Positions 55,951 to 64,000 of a DNA stretch of 64,000 nucleotides are shown here, in pieces. Both the position numbers and the translations under genes were made by a program. Positions within the stretch are counted from its first letter, which is position 1. Each line of letters starts with the position of its first letter. The stretch lies in contig CBDBEU010000003.1 of the NCBI GenBank assembly GCA_965204565.1, positions 558,001 through 622,000 on the forward strand, read 5' to 3'. Under the pieces are notes generated by a model. It had not been told where the DNA came from and ran no database searches. It saw only the letters and a program-made list of their open reading frames with translations. The stretch comes from CBDBEU01 sp965204565 (GTDB lineage: Bacteria; Pseudomonadota; Alphaproteobacteria; Rhizobiales; TMED25).

Positions 55951-56382
55951 CTAATTGAGGAATGCCGGACGTCCCAATTCGATCTGGCCTGCGGCCTCGA
56001 TGCTATCTAGCCAGTCGGTCGCCCGTTTGCTCGATAGATCCGCGCAGGGAGCGCCGGCAACCATCGCGGCAGCCCTGATCGATGCGGCAGCGGTGCGTTC
56101 GGCAGACAGCCATCCGAGCAGATGGCTGCGCGCAACTTTGAGCATGGCATCAAGTGTGACGACCACAACCACCGCCGAGATCAATACGATCAGCGTTTCA
56201 AGCGACTGATTGGGGATGATTCGATCATAAATCTGCAGGACCACCAGAGGCAAAGCCAGGTTCAAGATATTCGATGCAAGGCTCGCAAGAATGGCCGAGC
56301 GCGGCAGAGCGGTCAGATCAAATATCGAATAATCTCGGCCTAACGACCCGCTTTTCCGATCCGCTGGGGCATCGTGGTTCAT
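55951..56382 (-). pseudogene. Type I secretion ABC transporter, N-terminal fragment
   Basis: About 130 residues remain of the transmembrane domain of a PrtD/HlyB-like exporter: LASNILNLALPLVVLQIYDR, IIPNQSLETLIVLISAVVVV and LKVARSHLLGWLSAERTAAA. The ATPase domain and most helices are missing, cut by the IS630 end at 55950. ATG 56382 begins MNHDAPADRKSG. The truncation removes function. Confidence 0.75.
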
Positions 56383-56603
56383 TGCGGTTCAAATCCGCCA
56401 TTGCTCATGAAATGCCTAGCACGCAATCGCCACCGTGACCAAAGACAAGCGCGCCAGCTTCTACCAATATGACACTTTGGTTATGCGTTGATTAACCGTG
56501 AGCGCGGGCGCAACGGACCGGCACGCCCGGCTGCGGCCGATGTCCAATTCCCTGCCAACAGTCGGGCTGCACCCAGTGCAGTTGGTCTAAGACGACAAGA
56601 CCT

Positions 56604-58450
56604 CTAGCGCGACACCATTTCGGCAACCACCTTGCGCTCCTTGCTCTTTTCAACCGGGCGCGGATGCAAGATGTGATCGGCGGAAATCGGCGGATGACTT
56701 GCCCGTTCGATCGGCTGGAACATCAGGCGGATACCCCAGCGCAGTGTACGGAAATAAGTGAAGGTCAGCCCGGCAATGCCAAAGGCTTGGAACATCGCAT
56801 CGGTGAAGTGCCGCTTGAATTTGCGGGCAAGTCCGATCTGCGGATTGTCGCGCGCAATCGCGCGATCGAAGGTATTCAGCGGCGCCCAGGATTTGGGTGC
56901 GACCAGCGACCAGATAAGGTGCACGGGATTGTAAAAATAGGTAAGGCGGCGAGCAGATTGAACTGGCGCGTCCATGGGCGTTTGTGGTTTGAGGCAATTA
57001 CATAATTGCCATCGAGAATATGGGGCACGATCGGGGAGTCACCGACACGTAGGAACGCGGTGCCAAAGGTGTAGGTATTGACGAACCATTGTGAACCCGC
57101 CGGTGGCGTCAGCATGGTGATCTGCACCGACATGGAGCCGGCTTTGCGCAGCGCCCGCATCTGATTGATCAGGCCATAATTGCTCTTGAAAGTAACTAGC
57201 GGCTGCTTGTCGTGGTGCATCATCAGCAGCATTGGGTTGATGCCGTTTTCGCGCATCACCTTGAACGCCTCGAGTGTCTTGTCTTCGCTTTGCCCTTCTT
57301 AACTAGGGTCGCGGTGATGTCCTCGACCCCCAGCCACATATAGTTGACACCGGCCTTGCGGATCAGCGGCAAGTGGTCGCGCATGCGCAAAGTATCATGC
57401 ACGGTGGCCTCGGTGCCGATCCTGATGCAGTCGAACTGATCGCCGCGCTCGGATGCCCGGCGCGCGAGATGCTCAACAATGTCCAGCGTGCGCTCGGTGC
57501 GATAAAAGATGCGAATGCCATAGGTGTCGAACACTTCGGCGATCTCGCCAGCAATGCGCTCACCACTCTTGGTTTGGTATTGTGACTGATTGTATGCTGG
57601 GATCGGGCAGTATTTGCATCGGAACTTGCAGCCGAATGTGAGCACCGTGGTCGATATCGTCGCCAGCGCACCGACCTTGTTGGCCGCAAGTGCGTGCGAG
57701 GTGAGCGTCGGCAATTTGCTTGGCGGCTCGATCAGCCGGTAGCCATGCACCATGTTCGGCAGTTCATCGAGATCGCCAAGAAGACGCTGAACGCCGGTAT
57801 CCACCAACCCTTCGGTCGGGCCGTCGAGTTTGCTCGAACGAGCATAGACGAGACCTGCAATGGCGTCGAGCGCGCAAGAAGACCTGTCGCATCGTTTCCT
57901 TTTCGACCTTCATCGAAAAAAGCACATCAAGCAGGCTCAATAGAACAAATTCTTCGCCGGTCACCGCGACATCGGCAGCCTAAAGATTGTCCGCATCAGC
58001 GCCAAACACACACCAGGGTTCGTAGATCACGCGCGAGCCGCCAGCGATGATCAGCGGGCGCTGATCGGGCGGAAACTGGCATGTTTCATGAATCAGCCGG
58101 TCGCATTCCGATCCATGCAAATGCATGCTCGATCCCATGAAGATGTCCGGCACGCATCCATCAATACGCATCTGTAGCGGACTGAATTTCTTGTTCCACT
58201 GCTGGAGTACGATGCGGGTCTTTTCAAACCCCGCATCGGCAAGGGCAGAACCGATTGCCCGCACCCCTGACGGCGCCACCTTGAAGTCGTAAAAAACGAA
58301 GGGAAGCACGCGCGTGCGGTGGTCAAACGCATAGGCAATGACGATCGCCAGATCATGTTTTTGTGCATGGGCGTGCACGCGTCCGCGCATACGGATCATC
58401 TCGCCGGGAGGCAACAATTCGTCGCCCCGCGGACGCCTGGGAAGCTCCAT
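56604..58450 (-). pseudogene. B12-binding-type radical SAM protein, multiple lesions
   Basis: Joined frames give a protein of about 610 residues: an N-terminal B12-binding-like part (LPFVFYDFKVAPSGVRAIGS; DIFMGSSMHLHGSE; PLIIAGGSRVIYEPW), the radical SAM core with the 4Fe-4S motif in FGCKFRCKYCPIPAYN (CxxxCxxC), then GIRIFYRTERTLDIVEH and a C-terminal part with VDITMLTPPAGS-like and TYFRTLRWGIRLMFQ segments. An in-frame TAG lies at 57980-57982 and frame changes occur near 57880, 57290 and 56960. ATG 58450 has a GAGGAG site. The substrate is unknown; relatives modify lipids or methylate unactivated carbons. Confidence 0.72.
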
Positions 58451-58698
58451 GCAGTGTACTCCTCAACAAGTGCCCGGCTTGGCGGCAACCCGAAATTGGA
58501 AGCCTAGGGCACTACAATCAGGCATGCGCAAGTCTCGCAGAGCCCTATTCGGACCGCAAGTCATTGCACCGCCGCTGGCAGCATTTCGCCGCGGCAAACA
58601 CAGTGAACGCTGCGTCAAAAGCGCCGAGCCCCCCGCATCGCCGCTATACAGAGCACCAACAACCGCCGGAAATATGGCGGCGGCAATCGAGGCGCTGA

Positions 58699-59152
58699 TC
58701 AGGCCCGGGCACGCTGGCGGGCCAAGCGCTCGCGGTGAAACACATAAAGGCCGACCAGCGTAATCAGCACCATTCCGGCCAGCGACGTGATGCCCGGAAC
58801 ATCGCCCCAGACCAGATAGCCAACAATCAGCCCCCACAAAATCACCGAATAGCGGAAGGGCGCGGTCAGCGAAATCTCGCCAAGCCGGATCGCCACCACG
58901 GAATAATGATAGGCGCCGAGGAGCGCGCAGGCGGCCGCCGCTATCATCACAAGGTCGGTGGTATCGGGTTGGGTCCAACTGCCAAAGACAACCGACACGA
59001 CAGCCCCAGTCAGGCCGACAAAGATGGCCGATGCCAGGGTGACGATCAGCGAGGGGACTTCAGCGGCGATCTTGCGCGTCACAATATCGCGACCAGCGAT
59101 GGTGAGCGTCGCGGCAAAGGCCAAAAGCCCGTATTCGTTCTGGTCGCTGACC
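58699..59152 (-). pseudogene. EamA/DMT-family transporter, C-terminal half
   Basis: The frame from about 59150 encodes GLLAFAATLTIAGRDIVTRK, LIVTLASAIFVGLTGAVVSV, a proline-containing helix near ISLTAPFRYSVILWGLIVGY, and MVLITLVGLYVFHRERLARQ, the second EamA repeat of a ten-helix drug/metabolite exporter. The first half is replaced by an IS1380 remnant in antisense. An open frame continues from the IS into the transporter (start 59496), giving a chimeric 265-residue ORF that is unlikely to be meaningful. Confidence 0.72.
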
Positions 59153-59526
59153 AGCCTGCGGACCCGCCTCATCAAGATCGGAGCGCGGGTCGTCCGCCAC
59201 GCCCGAGCCATCACGTTCCAACCGGCCGAGGCGGCTGTCGGCGGCGCTCTGTTCACCCGCATCCTTGCGGCCATCCAACGGCTCCGTGCGCCGCCGGTAC
59301 CGGCATGACGGTGTCGGCGATCAAACCTTGGCGAAAGCGGCTCGACGGGCCTGACCCAACGGGTGCCGGTCAGACCGAATTCCAGTTCAAGCCCGTTGCA
59401 GCAGACATAAATCGCGCCCGGTTCACGAACCGGATGCCCGAACCACGACACAGCCCGCCCAAGAGGCTTGATCCGTACGCAAAACAGCGGCAGCATGATC
59501 GAAATGGCGTTCTAATCGGGGAATGT
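59153..59526 (+). mobile_element. IS1380 right-end remnant (copy E)
   Basis: These 374 bp match the right third of the other IS1380 copies (CATCAAGATCGGAGCGCGGG through GGCGTTCTAATCGGGGAATG). The left part is gone and replaced by the EamA gene. Confidence 0.85.
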
Positions 59527-59943
59527 CCGGTAAAGTTTTCCGGTTTCAGGTCCTGTTGAGCCATGGAAACGCGGTCTTTGTTGACCAAACCCCCCAGAAA
59601 TTGAGTGAACAACCGTTAGGAATCCGGGGCCGCCATCGTATTCCCTCCATGCCTCGACGAGAATAGGCATCCATGAAGCTGCGAAGTGCTCCGCTTGGTT
59701 GAGGGTGGGGTAAGATTTCGTGCGGCTGGTCCACTATTGCCCGGCGTATGTTGCGGCACTTTGGCCAAAATGCGCTTTATCGACTCAATGCGAGGCCGGC
59801 ATGATCGGCATCTGAAGCAGTGACCATCGCCAGCTCATGAGGATCGCGCCATACCGTCAATCGGGTGACCACTCTTGCACCGACCGGCTCGCCGCGCTTT
59901 ATCTGCCAGCCAGTGCGCCAGTTAAAAAGGGCAGACCAGAAAC
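59527..59943. other. Intergenic stretch upstream of the hydrolase gene
   Basis: No frame looks like a protein. It lies between the IS1380 remnant and the hydrolase start and should contain the hydrolase promoter near its right end, though no clear core elements are visible. Confidence 0.4.
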
Positions 59944-60855
59944 ATGAACGACACAATCGATCCTGAACGCATTGTCGTTACCAAAACCGTCGATGGCCAC
60001 CCAGTTGAGTTCATCTATGTGGAGACCTGGGATGGCCTTTATACGCCGATCGGCGTGCGCAAGCCCGAGGGCAAGGGGCCGTTTCCGATTGTGCTGCTGG
60101 CAAGCGGCAATGGCGGGGAGGGCATGGGCTGGATCCGCAATGCGGTGCACAATCGCGGCTACATCATGGATCGGCTGGCTGAGGCCGGATATGCCAGCGC
60201 CTGGATCAGATATCGCACCGAAGTCGAGCTCGGCTACAACGACTGCGGTAATCTGGTGCGCGATGTGCGTCAGGGGCGCGAGCTGTTCAACCGCTCACCG
60301 CTCGAATATGAGGACGAGATCGCGATCATCGAGCATGTCAAGACGCTGGACTATGTTGCGCCCGATCGGATCGGATTGGTCGGCATGAGCCATGGCGGCG
60401 AGATGGTGCTGAAGATCGCCTCTGAATATCACGGCGTGGCTGCGGCCGTGGCCAGCGAACCGGCATCGCACGAATATCTGGCGCTGACGCCCGATGACAG
60501 TGCCTTCGTCAACGATGAAACCCAGCTGCGCAACATCGAGAACATGCAGATGGCCGAGGTCGACAAAGTGCGCCGGCTGATCGATATGGAAGTTGCGATG
60601 GCCCGCATCAATGCCATCGACACGCCGATCCTAGTGATGGGCCGTGAAGACGACCATCTGCAGGGCATTTTTCGCACCACCTACGAGCTGCTGAATGAAG
60701 CGGGCAAGGACGTCGAATGGGTGTCATTCGAACATGACATCCACGGATATATCTATCCTGAACGTGGCACCGATGGTGGCTATGCGGTGGATGATGTTCA
60801 GCTGGAGGCGATCGGTAGCATCATTTCCTATCTGGGCCGGCACTTGAAAGCCTGA
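59944..60855 (+). CDS. Alpha/beta hydrolase (dienelactone hydrolase / S9-like)
   Basis: The 303-residue protein has the nucleophile elbow GLVGMSHGGEM (Ser), the acid in LVMGREDDHLQG, and the His in FEHDIHGYIYPE, giving a full triad. FPIVLLASGNGGEGMG supplies the oxyanion loop. It hydrolyses an ester or peptide-like bond; substrates cannot be named. ATG 59944 has an AAGGGC site. It faces an amidohydrolase and a bicupin on the opposite strand, a set seen in small catabolic clusters. Confidence 0.82.
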   Translation: MNDTIDPERIVVTKTVDGHPVEFIYVETWDGLYTPIGVRKPEGKGPFPIVLLASGNGGEGMGWIRNAVHNRGYIMDRLAEAGYASAWIRYRTEVELGYNDCGNLVRDVRQGRELFNRSPLEYEDEIAIIEHVKTLDYVAPDRIGLVGMSHGGEMVLKIASEYHGVAAAVASEPASHEYLALTPDDSAFVNDETQLRNIENMQMAEVDKVRRLIDMEVAMARINAIDTPILVMGREDDHLQGIFRTTYELLNEAGKDVEWVSFEHDIHGYIYPERGTDGGYAVDDVQLEAIGSIISYLGRHLKA

Positions 60856-60905
60856 TCGCAGGCTGCCGCGCGCATCGGTCAAACCGAATCTCATGAGTGT
60901 CCCGG

Positions 60906-61923
60906 CTATTCCTCCAGCCGGTAAAGGCGAACAGCGTTGTTGTGAAACAGCCTTGCCTTGTCATCGGTTGATGCACCTTGCGCGATGCGCTTGAAGCTGT
61001 TCCAGATGATGCCGTAACCGCAGCTCAGCTTGTCGACCGGGTAGTTCGATTCAAACATCGCTCGCTCCGGTCCGAAGGCATCGATAGCGTGCTCGATGAA
61101 GGGGCGGGTGGTTTCCGTCAACTCGCCTGAGCCCGGCAGTGTGGCACGGTCCTGCCAGCCAAAACCGTTGATATTCATGGAAATGCCGCCAAGCTTGATG
61201 GTGACATTTTCGCAGCCGGCAAGATCGTTCAGCGCGTTTTGCCAGTGGCGGAAGGCCTCATTGCGGCGCTCGGCATAGGGCCCCAGGCCAAGCGGCCCGC
61301 CGGTGTGGTTCATGACGATGGCGGTTTGGGGAAAAGCGCGCGCAAGGCTTGTCACATCGCCCAACTAGGGGTGGTAGTACCAGGCCCTCGAAGGTCAGGC
61401 CGAGCGGTGCCAGATGAGAAAAACCTTCACGAAAGCTGCGGTCGAGATAAAGCCCCGGCGGCGGGTTGTTGAAGCCGTTGCAGATGGCATCGCTGGCATC
61501 CCAGCTGGCGGTGTGGCGGATGCCGCGAAAGCGGCTGCGGCCGAACTCGATATGGGCTTCAAATACGGCGCGGGCGCGCTTGCCGAGCCGCAGGTCGACA
61601 TTGCCGATGATGCCGGCGGCCGCGCTCACCGCGCCGGTGGCGCTCTGTTCGGCCAGATCGGCAACGAATTCGGTCTCGCCCACAGGCTTCAACTCGGCTG
61701 GCTCGTCCTTGCGGTATTCGGACCGGCATTCGATGAACACCGTGGAGGTGATGTTGTGGCCGCAGGTGAGGTCGGCCATCAGATCGTCCAGCAGGTAGCG
61801 GTTGTTGCGGATGTGATTGCTGTTGCGGTGGACCCAGAAATGGTGGTGCGGATCGCAGATCGGTAGATCGGGCTTGAGCGCGTCCTCCACCACCTGCTCG
61901 ATCCATCTGTGATCCCTGATCAT
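60906..61923 (-). pseudogene. Amidohydrolase_2-family hydrolase, frameshift plus nonsense codon
   Basis: The N-terminal part has the metal-binding start of the family (ICDPHHHFWVHR) and FRGIRHTASWDASDA; the C-terminal part has VMNHTGGPLGLGPYAERRN and the final Asp region MFESNYPVDKLSCGYG. Between them, near 61365, an extra base and a C-to-T change turn the expected YHPQLGD stretch into a TAG, so the two open frames do not join. The enzyme class cleaves lactones or decarboxylates aromatic acids. It was about 338 residues. Confidence 0.8.
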
Positions 61924-61969
61924 GGCTCAAATCCGATCTCTTGGTTGCGCGCCGTATTGCGAGCCCGTC

Positions 61970-62806
61970 TCAACCTTCTAGGGTGGCGCGGAATTCATCC
62001 CAATTGGCCATGCGCCGATTGCCGAACTGGGTTGGCGGCTGCGGCGACATCACTTCAAGCCAGCGGCATGGCATGCCGCGGTTCATGTAAAAGCCGTGCG
62101 GCGCGCCGACGCCCGACCAGGCGATGGTGCCGGGGGTGAGCACATATTCCTTGCCCGCGGCGGTAAACGTCACCTCGCCCTCGAGCACCAAATAGGCTTC
62201 CTCGAAATTGTGGTCGTGTGTACTGGTCTGGCCGCCTTCATCGAACTCGATGATGAACATGTCGAACTGGTGCGCGCCCAGCACCTTGTCGATCAGCAGC
62301 TTCTTCGACCAACCACACATATGCTTGTCGACCCGGTGTTCGGGGGCAGCTGGCTGGGGTCGAAATGGCCGACCATGCGCTTGAGCGGCACGGTGACGGG
62401 GTCGGCCTTGGCCCCTTCCGGGGCCATTCCAGCGCCGGGGCAAAGAAGCTGTCCTGCCACTTGTCAGCCTCCTTGGGGCGCGGCGCGCATTTTTCGATGA
62501 AGCGCACTGGATTGGCCGAGACATTGCGGAAAGAATGGGGGTGCCGATCGGAATCAGCGCGAAATCATGATGGCCGAGCGCGAACAACTCACCATTGCGG
62601 TTGAGCTCAACCTCGCCTTCGGTAATGAAAATGCCTTTTTCAAATGAGTGAATGTAGGCATCGATGGTGCCGCCGGGCGCTAGCTCGGCAATGCGGAAGC
62701 CCATATGAACCGATTGCTCGGCGCGGCGGAAACCTTGCGCATGGCCATCGTAAAATGCCGGGGGGAGGAACAGGCTGCCCACGATGTCACGAAAGATATG
62801 AGCCAT
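61970..62806 (-). pseudogene. Bicupin protein with compensating frameshifts
   Basis: The first cupin (GGTIDAYIHSFEKGIFITEG; GHHDFALIPIGTP) and second cupin (TSTHDHNFEEAYLVLEGEV; GTIAWSGVGAPHGFYMNRG) are in one frame. The 75 residues between them (from after PIGTP to RVDKHMCGWS) read sensibly only in two other frames (FIEKCAPRPKEADKWQDSFF, then VPLKRMVGHFDPSQLPP). The net shift is zero, so the ORF stays open but its linker is scrambled. ATG 62806 (MAHIFRDIVGS) follows a GGGGGA site. Role likely linked to the amidohydrolase 47 bp downstream. Confidence 0.68.
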
Positions 62807-62952
62807 GGCGAAATCCCCCGAACGTTTGAAATGTGTTCTGGTCCGCTGAAGCACAAGGCACAGGCAATCGTGGGGGGAAGTTGGCTCCGCCCGCAACATG
62901 GCCGTCACAATAGAGTTGTGCGCGCACCGGGGCGGGTCACGTATTATAATCG

Positions 62953-64000
62953 ACATTCCCCGATTAGAACGCCATTTCGATCATGCTGCCGCTGTTTTGC
63001 GTACGGATCAAGCCTCTTGGGCGGGCCGTGTCGTGGTTCGTGAACCGGGCGCGATTTATGGCTGCTGCAACGGGCTTGAACCGGAAGTCGGTCTGACCGG
63101 CACCCGTCGGGTCAGACCCGTCGAGCCGCTTGCGCCAGGGTTTGATCGCCGACACCGTCATGTCGGTAGCGCTGGCCGGTACCGCTGACGCACGGAGCCG
63201 TTGGATGGCCGTAAGGATGCGGGTGAACAGAGCGCCGCCGACAGCCGCCTCGGCCGGTTGGAACGTGACGGCTCGGGCGTGGCGGACGACCCGCGCTCCG
63301 ATCCTGATGAGGCGGGGCCGCAGGCCGGTCGGCCGTCTCCTCCGGCAGATCGGCGCCCTGCAGGAAGACACCGGGATTGCAGGCCAATGCATGAAGCTGA
63401 AGCCGCACCTCGTTCCGCGCATGCCCTTGCAGGAAAGACGCGTCCGATTGATCGCCTGCCTGCCTTCCTCGATATGCTGTTCGGCGGTGCCGCGCTGGTT
63501 GTAGAACCGAATGATCCGGTCCGGCTCCATCGGCGGCTTGGTGACCACGAAGCCGATCTTCGGGAACAAGTCACCCCGATGCCGCTCGACCTCGGCGACG
63601 ACCCGCCATGGTTTGTCCCGTGACGCGGCCTGATACTCGAAGTCGCCGCAGATGCGCCGCACATGGGTCGGCGGGCGATCCGCGGGGCGCTTGAGCACAG
63701 GCGCAATCCTGCTTTCCGGAACAACGGTCTTCCCGGGCCGGATGGCGCAGGAACAGCCTTCCGCCTCCGGCGTCTTCATAGAGCTCCGGGACGGCAAAAG
63801 CGGCATCGGCCCGGAAGAACCGCATCAGCTCACGATCCGCATATCGCGCCAACACCGGCTTGAGCACATTTTCTCGGCCATCGGCGCTGTGAACATTGCC
63901 GGGGCGCAATGAACGGCGTTCGAGGCGGCCAAACCGGTTAAGGACGAACAAAGGGTGACGGCACATGCAGCCGAAATGCCCGTTCCAGGCGGTGCCTTCC
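62953..64000 (-). mobile_element. IS1380-family element running off the right end (copy F)
   Basis: The right end (ACATTCCCC at 62953) is present and the minus-strand transposase extends to the window end. Segments include DRIIRFYNQRGTAEQHIEEG and LARYADRELMRFFRADAAFA. Frame breaks occur near 63415 and 63760, and a single KIGF unit is found. The 5' end lies outside the window. Confidence 0.85.

Noticed and set aside
41765..57982. Recoding of TAG as a sense codon (stops in HerA, radical SAM and IS1380 copy C)
   Set aside because: TGA stops and frameshifts occur in the same genes and intact genes use TAG as a stop, so decay is the simpler reading.
58735..59559. 274-codon plus-strand ORF opposite the EamA fragment
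   Set aside because: It is the reverse of a clear membrane-protein frame joined to IS1380 sequence.

Overview
The window looks like an accessory, heavily rearranged stretch of an alphaproteobacterial chromosome, probably from the Hyphomicrobiales (rhizobial) side. The clues are GC-rich codon use, a tripartite tricarboxylate transporter operon, Tad pilus (cpaD/E/F) remnants, a PilZ-containing hybrid signalling operon, alphaproteobacterial IS families (IS5, IS1380, IS630, IS3, IS30), a tRNA-Lys(CTT) and a degenerate tRNA-fMet. The genus cannot be named from the sequence alone. Many genes carry frameshifts, nonsense codons or IS-bounded truncations. At least some are real decay, because substitutions create stops; indel errors in the assembly cannot be excluded for others.

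Layout. 0-3 kb: a frameshifted cupin, a YCII-domain protein, and an IS5-family element split by an AT-rich insert encoding a secreted trypsin-like protease. 3-4 kb: a TauD-type dioxygenase. 4-9.7 kb (minus strand): a tightly overlapping operon of PilZ-histidine kinase, receiver-TackOD1 protein, GT2 glycosyltransferase, HlyD-like adaptor, single-domain receiver and Hpt protein. It reads as a polysaccharide synthesis/export unit with its own phosphorelay. 9.8-13.8 kb: a tctC-tctB-tctA uptake operon ending in a bicupin enzyme. 14.3-15.4 kb: a GT4 glycosyltransferase.

15.6-28.4 kb is a genomic island. It has a degenerate tRNA-fMet and terminator at its left edge, a Druantia-like defence operon (a 1983-codon DruE-type helicase plus two unrecognised upstream genes), a divergent XRE regulator with a broken ImmA-like peptidase, and the decayed replication module (DUF6511, prim-pol/DUF3987) of the element that probably carried it.

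28.4-36.4 kb: IS1380 deletion derivatives flank a flavodoxin-fold protein and an intact ABC importer (binding protein, fused permease, two ATPases). 36.6-43 kb: an IS3 wreck, tRNA-Lys abutting a P2-like prophage tail remnant (D, X, tape measure), and a broken HerA ATPase with the 3' end of its lost partner. 43-49 kb: an FkbM methyltransferase and a nest of five IS fragments. 49-51.4 kb: an orphan molybdopterin-binding dehydrogenase subunit. 51.6-59.5 kb: debris made of a chemotaxis receptor fragment, IS30 and IS630 pieces, a collapsed cpaD-cpaE-cpaF locus, a truncated type I secretion ABC protein, a B12-type radical SAM pseudogene and an EamA fragment. 59.9-62.8 kb: a small catabolic set (alpha/beta hydrolase, broken amidohydrolase_2, broken bicupin). 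Another IS1380 copy runs off the right end.

The most interesting units are the PilZ-kinase/TackOD1/GT2/HlyD/receiver/Hpt operon, the Druantia-like module with a PLD-like C-terminal extension on its helicase and its own XRE/ImmA control, and the AT-rich protease gene captured inside an IS5 element.
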